Notes under the pieces: model-generated | What the model saw: only the letters and a program-made list of their open reading frames with translations | What the model was told of the DNA's origin: nothing | Database searches by the model: none | Assembly: GCA_003991915.1 (NCBI GenBank) | Contig: RQTK01000336.1 | Span: 17,501-81,500 of the forward strand | DNA length: 64,000 nt | Direction of reading: 5' to 3' | Origin: Elysia chlorotica | Taxonomy: Eukaryota; Mollusca; Gastropoda; Plakobranchidae | Translations under genes and position numbers: made by a program | Part shown: in pieces, positions 1 through 11,770 of the stretch | Layout of the letters: each line of letters begins with the position of its first letter | Position numbering within the stretch: the first letter of the stretch is position 1

Positions 1-534
1 GTTTGTCGAAATTCCAGTCATCAGTCACGCCAAAGATAAAACGGAGTTAAAATGCCGAAGCTATTCTCTATCACTTTTCACTGTACCTTTAAATAGATGT
101 AGATGTTAGCTCTAAATTGAACACAAAGAGCGCACATTAGCACTGTGGTGGTGGAACAAACCTCGCTAAACATAAATGTCGCATTATTATTTCTCCATAG
201 GCTTTGTAAATTGAGTAAATCTCGAATTGTGTACTCTAACAAAGAACGTTCTTGTTTTCTTGGATGTTAAAGAATACCTCAACTTCATTCATCACATTTA
301 ATATCATTAATCTCTTTATTGAGATGACACAGTACACCTACTGAAGCAAATCTTCAACATACAGCCGTCGTGGATGTTTGCAGATTTTTACTCTGATGGA
401 GAAGGGAATTTTACCTTGTCCTTACCATACGCATTGTCGCTTCTGGCGACTTGCACTCAAAAGGATATAATGATGTACTCTCCAAAATTATCACCTTCTG
501 CTACCGGTTTTTGTAGGGGTGGGTGGAGGGGGGA
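1..534. other. unannotated AT-rich sequence
   Basis: No convincing coding region, RNA gene or repeat was recognised. It ends in a G-rich stretch that leads into the first SINE. Confidence 0.5.
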
Positions 535-770
535 GGGGGCGATGGCCTTGGGGTAGAACTTCGGCTTGCGACGCAAAAGGTCCGTGGTACGAGCCCTGGC
601 GATTTCGCGCCCTACTGGTTGGGTCGGTGTCAGTTTAATGTGACTGGCTGAGACAGCAGTCATGGTATCCCCGCCCTGTCTCATATGTGGCAGCACATAA
701 AATTGCCAGACGTCAGTCTTGCGGCCCGTCCACAATATAGCCTATATAGTGCTGATGTTGAACGTTAAAC
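535..770 (+). mobile_element. tRNA-derived SINE, full length (head type 1)
   Basis: This copy shows the family's whole layout. The tRNA-like head has a box A-like segment (TGGCCTTGGGGTAGAAC) and a degraded box B (GGTACGAGCCC, usually GGTTCGAGCCC). A shared body follows, with recognisable words such as GGTTGGGTCGGTGTCAGT, CCTGTCTC and GGCAGCACATAAAATTG. The 3' end reads CTATATAGTGCTGATGTTG and then a GACGTTAAACCAAC-type terminus (here AACGTTAAACCAAC). At least fifteen other copies or fragments of the same body occur in the window, so the element is defined by internal comparison. It is non-coding and presumably depends on a partner LINE for mobilisation. I could not assign it to a named SINE superfamily. 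Confidence 0.88.
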
Positions 771-771
771 C

Positions 772-830
<59 letters not shown>

Positions 831-832
831 CC
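769..832 (+). repeat. (CAA)n microsatellite forming the SINE tail
   Basis: About 21 uninterrupted CAA units continue directly from the SINE terminus AAACCAAC, so the array probably grew out of the SINE tail. Confidence 0.95.
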
Positions 833-1812
833 AGTGGAAGCGTAGAAGGCTGGTGGTCCTTGTGACTGCCGAGATTGTTAAAGCACCATTGGGATCACTC
901 GTTGTCTTTAACTTTTTCCATAAGCATATATATATATTTAACATTCTACGCGCTTAGCAACACACACCAGTAGATACTTGGAACCTTACTGAGTTATTAT
1001 TAGAAAGGTTCACATTAAAAGGAAGAAAAAAAAACAACAGTTTCATACAACTATTTGTTATACATGTTGAAAATGTAATTCACTCTTGATAATACAAAAA
1101 CAATTTTAAAAAAGACCTACAAACAAACACCATAACTAAAAAACAAAAACAAAAATCAACAGCATCAAAAACAAAAACAAACCATTAATAACAGAAACAA
1201 TAACAAAAACAACAACAAAACATAACAACAACAACAACAACAACAAAAAGCTCATCCTTAACTTTTTAAATTCTCTGACTGAGACAGTCACTCTGAGCTT
1301 CTACATTAACCAAAATAATGTTCAGGATCCTTGTCAAAACCTTCGACTTTTACGCGGGTGAGGCAGTGCGCAAAGCCGCTGAGAGATTTGTGAAGTTCTT
1401 TGAATTTCTCTTTCTTTGAAGCTCTCGGAGTGTTATTACTGTGAAGTGTTACGATTGAAGCTTGGTACGATGGCTGTACTCTTTACCTCTATCCACAGTT
1501 TGTATGTAAAGTTCAGTCGGTGGAGATCAAGTCCATTAAAATTGTTTCATGGTAACATTAAAACGTCCCAGATGGGAAACGTTCTTTCAGTTCGTGGTTC
1601 TTGTTTTAACATCCTAATTTACAACTAGAAGGCGAGTCGAGGAGAGAAGCTTTAAAGTCAGCAGTGTAACCGTTTGGAAGATTTCTTTAAGACATGTCTG
1701 AGTTTTATTGTCTAACATAGCATTACTAAGTTCGAAATGCTGTCATGGAACGTAATATTTTTGTTCGTTTTTAACCTCTATTTTTGAAACAAATGGATAA
1801 TGTATGCATTAA
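833..1812. other. unannotated AT-rich sequence with an A/CAA-rich tract
   Basis: No gene was recognised. The part from about 1135 to 1255 is a degenerate A-rich, CAA-rich tract ending in short CAA runs. The only open frame (1416-1628) has no family features. Confidence 0.5.
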
Positions 1813-2265
1813 AATGCTTTTAAAGATTGGGTTAAAATATTTCTAATCGATTGATACTTTGGTTTTATAAGTGCAGTGAGCAAATCTTGGAACGAATGCT
1901 CACTGCTTTCTGTTTTGTTAAACAATTAATAGCCACGACATCCAGCGCTATTTGGCAAAGGCATCACTTTGGCTTTTAAATTGCCATTTCAATTACGAAA
2001 TTACACTGAAGAAATGTAATATTTTCTTATAAATAATTAGTGTCAAGAATAAGACATTCCGCACAGACAAGACAAAGACCTAAAAAGTGGAAGATTCAGA
2101 CTCAGAAAGGTGAACCGTTCCAGGTTTTGGTAAGATGGGCAGGTGTTTCACGTAAGGCCAGACACCAAGCATCAAGTGATGCATCGGGCCAGCGGTTCGC
2201 CTTGACATTCACTAAATAAACTCCCTCTCTTTGATTCTTGAATCCCGTTTTTTGTGTGTTTTCTT
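1813..2265. repeat. diverged tandem duplication, copy 1
   Basis: This segment aligns to 2306-2755 in the same order. Shared pieces are a TCGATTGAT/CCGATTGAT word, TCACTGCTTT, a GCGCT word, CTTTTAA, ATTCCGCACAGACAAGA, GTAAGGCCAGA, AAGCATCA, GGGCCAG and ACATTCACT. The copies have diverged strongly, with many indels. No coding potential is conserved between them. Confidence 0.75.
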
Positions 2266-2305
2266 TTCCATTCCCTATATTTTTACATGCATTGAAAGAT
2301 TTCAA

Positions 2306-2755
2306 GCATTGGCTTTGAAAATATTTCCAACCGATTGATGATTGCTACTGTGATTTAATAAGCGGAGGTGGGAAATCTCTGAACATAGGTTCACTGCTTT
2401 ATATTTCATTAATCAAAACGAACCATGCACTTAAGCGCTGATTTGTAAAAAATAAAAAACATATCCTTTTGACTTTTAATTTCTCATTCAATCCTTACAA
2501 TATTATTACATTCATGACTTGCTATAATCCTTTTCAAATCATCCGTGACGTTAAATTGTTTATTCCGCACAGACAAGAAAAAAGACCTCCAAAGTGGGAG
2601 ATAAAGATTAAGAACGATGAGCGGTCTACAGTTGTGGTAAGGTAAGGCCAGATACGAAGCATCATATGACTTATGGGGCCAGAAGTTCATCTTAACATTC
2701 ACTGAGCAAACTCTCTTTGATCCTTCATTTCGTTTTTTTCCCTTCAGAGATAAAG
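2306..2755. repeat. diverged tandem duplication, copy 2
   Basis: Partner of 1813-2265. The best-conserved part is 2560-2715, beginning ATTCCGCACAGACAAGA. The short open frames here are not preserved in copy 1, so I do not call them genes. Confidence 0.75.
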
Positions 2756-3555
2756 TCGTGATATATTGCTTCCTGCAGTTTGTTTACTTAATTAAAAAAA
2801 TAAAACAAAGACGGGATGAAGTAAGACATTTAAATGGAAGGCTTAAGATAAAAAAAATGATCACCTGTTTATTGTAGCACCACTATTATTTTTCGAGTAT
2901 TCCAGAGCTGCTTAAAATATTTTACTGACATTTTTTGTATCATTTAATCGATTCTCAAAACACATTATCTTCTTTTACTATTTTCAATTACGCGAAATCG
3001 GAATTAATTTGTTGTTTTGAACCAGTGTTCACATTTATATACACATTTGCTTTACCAAATAAAAGAGAGTTTTTGAAGAAACAACACTTAAATAATTTGA
3101 ATTTCACAAATAGATCAAACGATCTAATAAAAATGTCAGGTCCCCTTTTTCTAAGTCGTAAGAAGAGTTTTACATGCAGGGACGAGAATATTATTTACTT
3201 TGTAAACACTGTAAAAACGATCTATTACCAATAAAAGACCTCACAATCTGAAGTATAACTTTTTCAATATACCGTATTTATTTCGTGTATGTGTGGTTAT
3301 ATGAAAAGAGCTGCTTTTAAACGATGGGTGCCTTTTGAATTCAACTGTACTTAGATCATTTTTATTAAGCTACAGTCTCTGAAGTATATTGGGAAGATAT
3401 CTTTCTTCTTAGCGATAACATGCGAATAGTCATACACAGGTTACGTTTTATTCATTTGCCGTCCACTTAAGAAGTACATTGTTAATAAAATAACAAGACG
3501 TATATGTACTAATTCCACTGACACAGTAAACACGAACGTACCAAACTAAGGCTTT
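2756..3555. other. unannotated AT-rich sequence
   Basis: A 99-codon open frame at 2935-3234 (+) shows no recognisable motif or membrane pattern. Nothing else was seen. Confidence 0.4.
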
Positions 3556-3717
3556 AGGCCAGAACCAGACAACCGCTCTTGGCTGGGGTGGGGCTGTCGC
3601 TGGATTAGGGGTTCTTGTATTTATTGCGCTGATAAATAGGATAGAAAAATACAAGAGGGTTTCATAATTGAAGCCACAGTCCCACCACAGCCACCAGCAA
3701 CAGTCTGGTTCTGGCCT
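3556..3717. repeat. long imperfect inverted repeat (fold-back)
   Basis: The left arm starting AGGCCAGAACCAGAC (3556-3570) is the exact reverse complement of GTCTGGTTCTGGCCT (3703-3717). The complementarity continues inward at lower identity for about 40 bp (GGCTGGGGTGGGGCTGT against ACAGTCCCACCACAGCC). A second internal pair, CTTGTATTT and AAATACAAG, sits near the apex. A single-stranded copy could fold into a stem of roughly 50 bp with a mid-stem bulge. It could be a small fold-back or MITE-type element, or a long hairpin transcript. No target-site duplication was identified. Confidence 0.75.
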
Positions 3718-5033
3718 TACTTTGCTTTTTCTTTTCCGACCCAGTGACCATCTGAGTCTGTGCCCGTCGACTAGTCGCCACGATAAAGAAGTTTCAAGTT
3801 CGATTGAACTGTCTAGAGTCTGCATTATTACTAGTATTATACTGTTATTATTTAGATTTAGGGAAAGCAGGCTGCTTCATTAGTTTTATAAATTGGGGCA
3901 TTCAAAGGGATAATGGTTGGTGGTTTCATAATGAATTTGGGAGCAAAGCTGGCAAATCGCTTCTCTTACTGGATTAAATCTGTATTGATGACATCATTGC
4001 CAGTTGTAATTGGGGATTTGTATCGTATTTAATTCGGATATAAAATTAGTGACGTAAAAAAATCATAGCCTTTGCCTGCGTCCAAACCACAGTGATGAAG
4101 GCGCAATATGTAATTGTCGCAGACTTACTAAAACCTCGAATTAATTTGTGCTGTAAAAACACCGTGAAAGTGACGTACACCACGAAAGATAACTGAAGTA
4201 TTTGATGATTCTCTTTGAATTTCAGGGCTGATCCATGATTAGAATAGAAAGCTTTCAGTTAGATTAGTTTTGTGACGGAATAAGATTAAAAAAGAGGTAT
4301 TAAAGCCTTAAAATTTATTTAAAAAAAGGGCTTATTGAATCAGAAAATTAGTATGAGTAAAAAGGGTAAGAAATGTTTCCATTATTTGACACTTTTTGCA
4401 CAACGAGTTTCAAAAGAATACATTTTTAAATAGAATAATCACTTTTAATCTGTCTTTAAAACAATTAATTCAAATAAACCATATATCATAGTCTCTCTCA
4501 TTTCTTTCTCTTCCTGGCAAATATTGCGACGCGAGAAAGAACAGTATGTAGAATGCTGGGCTAACGAGCAGGGGTTGCGCGTTTAGATATTCTTGTGAGC
4601 AGTGCCTCATATTTTGCCGGACAAAGACGTCGTCTCAGTTACAGATTCGTCAGGGAAACCAGGTGGCTCAGTAGCAGAGCGCATAGCTTCTTAATCGGAT
4701 GTCCTCGGTTCATGTATTGCTCGGAACAACTTTCACCCCGTCTGAACAGAAATACTTCCAAGAACATACACATAGAAAAATGATTGCACCGTCTGTACAG
4801 TCCCTAAGGTGTTCTAAGATGCGATCTAAACGCTTGCATAAATGTTTGCTTAGGATTAAATGTGGAATCAGGGCCACATGAGCCAAACGTCTTGAAGAGG
4901 TTTAGTCGGCTTGGCTCGTTTTGAGTTACTCGAGACTTCAGACACGAAATCTGTCACTAGTCATATCCTCGATTTCTTCCCGAAGAAACCCATTACTAAC
5001 ACGGGTGAAAATGGATTGACTGTTTGATGCTGC
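3718..5033. other. unannotated AT-rich sequence
   Basis: No gene was recognised, apart from the tRNA-like fragment listed separately at 4653-4720. Confidence 0.45.
4653..4720 (+). mobile_element. tRNA-like fragment, probably an orphan SINE head
   Basis: GGTGGCTCAGTAGCAGAGCG resembles a polymerase III box A region. About 35 bp later comes GGTTCATGT, a weak box B. The stretch lacks a foldable acceptor stem, so it is more likely a decayed SINE head than a tRNA gene. The usual SINE body does not follow. Confidence 0.4.
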
Positions 5034-5262
5034 TTAGCCCCCAACTTTAACACTGTATTGGCTATATTGTGAAGGGATCCCAAGACTAATGTCTGACAAG
5101 TTTACGTGCCGCAACACAGAAACAAGTGCGAGGACAACTTGACTCTGCCTCAGCCGCTCACATTATACTGGCACCGATCCAACCTGTAAGGGACGAAGTC
5201 GCCAGAGCGGGGCTAGAACCACGGACCTCCTGCATCGAAAGCGGCCCTCTACCCCAGGACTA
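5034..5262 (-). mobile_element. SINE, diverged (head type 1)
   Basis: In reverse orientation the order is head (GGTAGAGG, box B-like GGTTCTAGCCCC), body and the CACTGTATTGG...ATTGTG-type 3' region. Many substitutions mark it as an old copy. Its 5' end on the minus strand abuts the C-rich tract at 5263. Confidence 0.75.
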
Positions 5263-5322
5263 ACCTAACCCCACCCCCCCCCACCCACCCCCCCCCTCCC
5301 CCCCCCCCCCCCCCCCACCCGA
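5263..5322. repeat. C-rich low-complexity tract
   Basis: About 60 bp are almost pure C, with scattered A and T. It adjoins a SINE head that often begins with a G-run, so it may be an expansion of that edge. Confidence 0.9.
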
Positions 5323-5769
5323 ACCGTGCACCTTATTCTCTCTCGTAAAGAGTTTTATGGTTAAACTATCTGTTCCCTTTCCTTCCTAATCTAAAACTAC
5401 ATCACACGTTCTGTATATATTGCCGTAAGTGTAATAAAGCAAGTTATTTCTTTCGATTTTATGGCGATTGTTAACTCATAAGTGTTTGCACTTACCCAGC
5501 TATTTCGTTTAATAGCAATGAACTTTTAGATTGTAAACAATGTAAGCACGTAAGCGCAGCCTACGTGATGGTAAAACCAAACCAGAGGAGAATAATTTAG
5601 AAAGGTAGAGCTAGAATCAGCAAGCAATCGCAGCACCAGCAGATGGATAGACAATAATTAGAGATTTCGAAATTATGACTATCATCAAAATTTCAGATGC
5701 CAAAACCTTCAGGAGGAAACTTACATCAGCATGACAGTAAAAGTCCCATAGAGCAATGATAAGAGGAGA
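5323..5769. other. unannotated sequence
   Basis: No gene, RNA or repeat was recognised. Confidence 0.45.
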
Positions 5770-6262
5770 ACGAGTCTAAAACAGAGATCTTGCGAGAACC
5801 GTGCCCGTAACGAAAACTAAGACGATAGGTGGTGGAATCTGCACAGCCGTCCAATCATAGCTCTATTTTAGACTGCCGAGCCAATGGAAGATTAAAAATT
5901 GGGGGCGAACTGGCTTAAGTGGTAGAGCGTTGGTCTCCAGATCAGGAGGTCCGCGGATCTATCTAATCCCGACGTTCGGCCCCTGTAACTGATTGGTTCG
6001 GTGTCAGTATAACGTGACAGGCTGAGACAGGAATCTTGGTATCCCCGACATGTCTCGTGTGTGGCAGCACATAAACTTGTCAGACGTCAGTATTGGGGCC
6101 CGTCGCCGTATAGGACCCTCCAGGGGAACATAGGAGACGTTAGACCCGCAGAGAGGAGGAGAAGTCTCTCCCTCGCTCTTTAGAGAACGAGAGATAAAAA
6201 AGTATGCGTGAACTAAGGGAGCAACTATTCCCTTCGTAATGGTCTTGTACATTGCAAGGCCT
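5770..6262 (-). mobile_element. older dispersed repeat, interrupted by a SINE
   Basis: On the minus strand, 6262-6190 matches 31805-31870 (shared ATTAAAGGCYTTGC and following bases). 5893-5770 matches 31884-31990 (ATTGGCTC, a TATGATTGG/TGTGATTGG word, and the CGTCTT...GTTATCGG / CGTTACGGG region). The SINE at 5901-6112 lies between the two blocks. The element therefore seems to be an older repeat of about 180-200 bp into which the SINE was inserted. It has no coding content and matches no family I can name. Confidence 0.6.
5901..6112 (+). mobile_element. SINE (head type 2), 3'-truncated
   Basis: The head differs from type 1: GGCGAACTGGCTTAAGTGG then TAGAGCGTTGGTCTCCAG, a good tRNA-like box A region. 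It joins the common body (GGTTCGGTGTCAGTATAACG, CATGTCTCGTGTGTGGCAGC). The copy stops at GGGGCCCGTC and lacks the GACGTTAAAC terminus. It sits inside the dispersed repeat of 5770-6262. Confidence 0.8.
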
Positions 6263-6666
6263 TTAATGTGCGTGGCCAGATTTTGTTCTACTCGCCAGAA
6301 GCTCTCGGGCTGCGAGACAGGTAGAAACATAGATTAGACTTGCCGCCAAAAGGCGCCAGGTACGGCAGTGAAACACATTTTATCTGGCAATTATGTGAAA
6401 ATTAATCTTTTGGATTATAAAAAAAAAATAAAAAAATTGCGCCATAAATTATTTTTATTTGGCCAAAGTTGATTAAAAACTAGCAATGTTCAGATTATGT
6501 CCCATGTGGGGAGTATCGTCCAGTTTAAGTTTTGTCTTTTGATAAGTCAGAATCACGGCAGCTCATTTATTATTACGATAAACTAGATCTATCTAATATT
6601 AGGTACAAACGTTTTTTTACTGCATGTCCATAAACAAGCAAATTGCATTTGTTCTTTTTATAGTTA
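6263..6666. other. unannotated AT-rich sequence
   Basis: No gene or repeat was recognised. Confidence 0.45.
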
Positions 6667-6668
6667 AA

Positions 6669-6731
<63 letters not shown>
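6667..6731. repeat. (ATT)n array running into an assembly gap
   Basis: More than 21 ATT units run directly into unresolved bases. An open frame spanning this array and the gap is an artefact. Confidence 0.95.
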
Positions 6732-7038
6732 NNNNNNNNNNNNNNNNNNNNNNNNNNNNNNNNNNNNNNNNNNNNNNNNNNNNNNNNNNNNNNNNNNNNN
6801 NNNNNNNNNNNNNNNNNNNNNNNNNNNNNNNNNNNNNNNNNNNNNNNNNNNNNNNNNNNNNNNNNNNNNNNNNNNNNNNNNNNNNNNNNNNNNNNNNNNN
6901 NNNNNNNNNNNNNNNNNNNNNNNNNNNNNNNNNNNNNNNNNNNNNNNNNNNNNNNNNNNNNNNNNNNNNNNNNNNNNNNNNNNNNNNNNNNNNNNNNNNN
7001 NNNNNNNNNNNNNNNNNNNNNNNNNNNNNNNNNNNNNN
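6732..7038. other. assembly gap (307 N)
   Basis: Unresolved bases inside a trinucleotide array. The true length is unknown. Confidence 1.
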
Positions 7039-8683
7039 TTATTATTTATTGTATTTTTTTCCCCTTTTTCTTTTCTTTTGTTTCTAATTTTTTATTTATT
7101 TATTATTTTTTAAAATCCCTAGCCATATCTCGACGTTATTGTGTATCTAAAAAATATTATAAAATCTGCTGACTTTGGTTTTCCCCATCATATGCGTTTT
7201 CTAAAGCTTTCAATTTTAATTTTAATCTGAAGTTGCAGAGTTTCCTGGCACACTCTCGATCCATCACATGGCTGTTAAAACAGACAACAATTTCTAGCGC
7301 CATCGCTGAAAGCATCCTCGTTCTTAATTGTTTGTGTGTTAAAAACGAGCAGTGAACTTGAAATTACATTTCCTCCCTTTTCAATGATAAGTGGAAAAAT
7401 GTTGAGCAACTGGAGAGGCGTTTTATTGGAGATAAAAGCTAAGAGAGAAGGTTGAACGGAGGAGAAGTGAATTGCATTCAAGAAGAGACTTGAATTTGAA
7501 ACCAGTCAAAACATTTGATAAAAACAAAATTGCGTAAAATTCCTTGTTGTATAGTTTTTGCACCGCTAGTGTAATGCTTATCTGCTTGATCATTGGATGT
7601 TTTGAAATTTTAAAAGTAATGAATATGGACATGGTTTAAAAAACATATATGGGAACCTGCCGGTTTAAGAAAATTGATTAAAATAATGATGATTTTTTTC
7701 AGCTCACAAAAATATAATTCAGATACATGTACTGCAAACTCCTGAAGACGTTAGATTAAACTCGCTATTTTCTTTTCAAGTTCACATAATACTTCCTCAC
7801 ATTAAATTGTCTCTAACAGGTACAGATTGAATCGTCCCCACAGATGGCTATATACGCTATACACAGCAAAGGTCAGATATGAAGCCGTAAGTTTGAGCAA
7901 GACCAGACTCGATTCTATAAAAAGGTTTGTATGGCAGCTCTAAAAATCGTACACAATCCAAGGTTTAATTTCCCTTAAAAAATAGAAAGTTTCTCCAGCT
8001 TGGACAAGCTTACTCGAGAACGTCTCTGCAATTTATAGGCCTCCTAAATCTTTTCGTTCACATGGCTAATCTATCCCTCTCCTTTGGTAAATCTATGTCG
8101 ATGGCTGCTAAGGCCGACAACCTTTTGGTACTGGAAGATAGTACAAGGTGATCGTCTCAGAAAAGAAAAGACAACTCTTTACAACGAAGTGAGCAGCTGT
8201 TTTCAATGCTCAACTTAAACCAGGTAGAAAGAATTTGTCCATCGCAACCAAGAAAGCATGTTTTATTATGTTGTTATGCCAAATCAGATCAAAAGACAAA
8301 ACAATATTAATAACAGCTTTCTACTTACATTAACATTTTTGCAATGTGTGAACCTCTTTTCCATTCCACCCGTGACCTTGTTTAATGTACTTTATATTGA
8401 GACAGGTGGGTGCTGTGGATGCTCTCTACCTCCCCTTAGATTTATGGGCACTGAAATTATATACAGCGATTTAGGTAAAGTGCTCAATGAAATATTGGCA
8501 ATGTCAAGTTCACCTCCGCACTCTCTCCTCCCCGCGACATTTTTCTTTTAATATATGCCTAAATTATGCCTCTCTCTCTGTCTCGATTGGTATACATTGG
8601 AGGGTAATCAGGTCTTATGTGGCTTTGGAGTAACTTCAACAAGTCATAAAGCCGACAAAATGTTTTCCTAAAGGCTTGAGGAA
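7039..8683. other. unannotated AT-rich sequence
   Basis: No supported gene. Short open frames (7275-7481, 7423-7632 on minus, 8258-8551 on plus) lack family features. Confidence 0.4.
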
Positions 8684-8746
8684 AACAACAACAACAACAA
8701 CAACAACAACAGCAACAACAACAAAAATAACCAAACAACAACAACA
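8684..8746 (+). repeat. (CAA)n microsatellite, interrupted
   Basis: Runs of ACA/CAA are broken by single substitutions. No SINE body lies immediately upstream, unlike the array at 769. Confidence 0.9.
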
Positions 8747-9996
8747 CCCCGCCAACGAGACAAAACAAAGCGAAACCTATATATATGAGGGAAATAAAGA
8801 ACAAATAAACATATCAGAAATTAAATAACACACGCCCATCCGGTTTTACGTGAATCTTCTGTTACTTAGTCAACAGAAAAAAAGGCATTTGATTTTCACT
8901 GGCCTCCCGACACCAAATTTGACGCTTTACCCCTTGATCATAACGCAGCTCCTATGTTTAGGAACAGAGAACCAGAGACAATGAAGAGGAAATAATCAAA
9001 CACATATGTTTTATACATCGGCTTTAGGCTTCTTATGATAATTTCTTTGTTATGAACTGATTTTGCGTCAAAACCTTGACCTCGCGTTGAGTTTTTTACG
9101 TTAGTATAAGTTGGTGACTACTGTATCATTGATAGGTTCCAAGAGGAGTGTAGACAAATTCTTGGTACTGGAACTTGGAGACAGAGCAGACCAAGAAGGA
9201 CTTCTGGATCAGCCGTTCATATTGTATTGACAACGACCCAGCCAGTAACATATAAAGACGTGCGTTCTGATAATATCGAAAAACAGAAACAAAACAGAAA
9301 AAAAAACAACAAGAAAAACACACACACACACAGTCGCGAAAGTAGAAATTAAAAGACCATATGCATTAATTGCGAATATACCTGTGTGTTTTGCTTTCCT
9401 TTAACAGCATAGTTACTGTGTATATCAATATAGAGTATTTTCGTACATACGCCTTAAAGCAATGTTTAGTGATACAATATTAGAAATCCATAAATATTTG
9501 GCCAGCGAAAGTGTATACTTATCATAACTAAAACGAACATGGTGCTTTTTCTTCTTAGGCATGGAATTCACAAAAAATATTTACAGGTGGCTTTTCAGCG
9601 CTTGAATCAGTAAACCTGGCACGTTTGTCTGCGAAAAGTGTTTTTATTTCATGTTGACTTTATAGATATGAGGTTTCACCATTTTTTACCTTGTTATATC
9701 TATGACACTAATAGAATTTGCCCTCTACATTCTGCTGTAACAAAAATGCGTTAAAATTGGCTGAAATATTTTAAGTATTTTGCAAAACGAATAACCGATT
9801 TTGTCAATAATAATATTAAAAAGGATATTAAATATTTAAAATTCATTACCAGCGCACCCAAAAGGTGAAATTACAAAAACACAAAAATCACGATGCAAAT
9901 ACTTGGAAATATAAAAGTATGATCGAAATTAATGCATAAAATACATGTTCTACCTATTTAAACAGTCTCAATTAGCACTAGTGCCTCAACTTTAGC
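8747..9996. other. unannotated AT-rich sequence
   Basis: Only a short (CA)7 run (9318-9332) was seen. No gene was recognised. Confidence 0.45.
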
Positions 9997-10262
9997 AGGG
10001 AACGAACTGGCTCAAGTGGTAGAGCATTATTCGGTCTCCAGGTTGGGAGGTCCGCGGTTCGAATCCCATGATTGGTAAAAATGTTTTTGTTCGAGTTCGT
10101 TGGGCCCCTGTCAGTATTTATCATGTAGCCGGCTGAGACAGAAGTCCAGGTCCTCCGGCCCTGTCTCGGACGTGGCAGCACATACAATTGTCAGACGCTT
10201 GTCTTGGGTCCCATCCACAATTTAGCCTTTATAGTGCTGACGTTAGACGTTAATCAGCCAAC
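9997..10262 (+). mobile_element. SINE (head type 2), nearly full length
   Basis: The head reads AACGAACTGGCTCAAGTGG then TAGAGCATTATTCGGTC, with an almost perfect box B, GGTTCGAATCCC. It is followed by an extra linker (10075-10106) and the shared body. The 3' end reads TATAGTGCTGACGTTAGACG. This copy best shows the tRNA ancestry of head type 2. Confidence 0.85.
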
Positions 10263-10976
10263 TGAAATCAACCATCAACTTTTACTCCAACCTGCTCGAA
10301 ACTTCATCAGTACTTTGTTTAAACTTCAATCCTTTACAAAGGTATTTTCCTCGGTCTTATTCTACATCCTCTCCGTCGATCAGTTTGGAACTTATGGCAT
10401 TTTTTTTTCACACCAGTTTTGGGTTATACATAAGTCTTTACGAAATTTAAAGAACAGAAAAAAAAACCCAGCCTTTATCCTGTATGGGTCCCAGTGCCAT
10501 AACTGCTGCTCCAATCTACTTAAAATATAAGCTTCAATTTTCCTTTCAAAGGAGTAACTTAATCATGAATTGTTTTCTGCCTTTTACCTTTTTTAAAATG
10601 CTATGTTTCGCTAACATGCATCAACGTTGTCTCTGTTATTCAGATCAAAAGTCTTTCTAGACCAACTTTCTTCAAAGATCGATAGTGAGAAACCCATTGA
10701 TTTTTTTAAAGAGGCGCAAGTTTTCCCTCTCCTCCGCATTAAATTTTCAATAGGCGTGTGTGCTGTGGTTCATCTGGTAAATAGATTTGTTTAGATTTGT
10801 CTGTACTTGTAACTGTTTTAAACTACCTTTGATCTCATGAATGGTAAGATCTTTATTAGATAGATAAATCGATCTTTTTTAGGTACCCGGTCTAGATCTA
10901 GATACTCTAGCTGATGACTAGAAAGACTAAAACTATCATATTGTTTCTTATTTCTTAATTCCTTATTACAACAGAC
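10263..10976. other. unannotated AT-rich sequence
   Basis: No gene was recognised. The open frame 10204-10530 begins inside the SINE and is not considered coding. Confidence 0.45.
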
Positions 10977-11770
10977 TTCGCTTTTCAATATGGAAAAAGC
11001 GATTATTTTTCAACAAATATTTTTCGATTATTCTCTTGGGTGAGTTTTACGTCGTGTGCGAGACTACACCAATCGTTAGATTAAATATCATTTTGCAAAA
11101 TATAACTTCTAGAACTTAAGTATTTCAAACTTAACTAGTTTTCTGAAAAATACCTTGTTTTCGAAATTTTAGATATGAAATTTAAACAAATATTATCATT
11201 TCATAAATGCATTTGGCAGACGGATTAAAGGTTAAATTTGGTTAAAATCGAATTTCTCAGTTTAATTTTTGAAGAAACAAACAAAGAATTTCCATGGGAT
11301 GTTTTAATGCTTCACACACTTTTCCTCGTCATATCTAGAAATACAAACTAAAAAAAAAAAAGAATAGTGTAGATTGACATAGGATAACGATTTACCAGCT
11401 TTCGTGGAGAAACAGATGTTACAACTGCCTTTTATATTTATAACACCAGAAGATCATAGACATTTTCAAGGTTATTTATACGTTATTTTGTCTACAAAAT
11501 GAAAGTTTCTGACAAATTCCATTCCAAAGCTGAAATAAAAACTTCTTCAACAATCATCTTGCAACGTAACATAAATGTAAATGTTTATATCTCTTAGACA
11601 AATCACGCACCTAGAATGGCTCTCACGAATTTGATCAGCGAAAATGATCTAAAAACATTTAGCTTCAAAGGTTTGCATTCATTGTGTACTAAAACGTAAA
11701 AAGCTTCATAAGGTAAGAGTATTCAACGCTATTAAAACAAAAAAAAACAACGAAAGGTTATGCATAGAGC
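10977..11770. repeat. 0.8-kb tandem duplication, copy 1
   Basis: Aligns over its whole length to 12109-12886, with an offset of about 1.13 kb. Conservation is uneven. The outer two thirds carry frequent substitutions and indels. The part around 11495-11700 differs at only a few positions and contains a run of roughly 75 identical bases. No open frame is preserved in both copies. Confidence 0.9.

Noticed and set aside
6624..7172. 182-codon frame
   Set aside because: It consists of an (ATT)n array plus unresolved bases; the same reasoning rejects the frame at 56029-56637.
9997..10075. Functional tRNA gene
   Set aside because: Box A and box B are good, but no matching acceptor or anticodon stems are evident and the SINE body follows directly.
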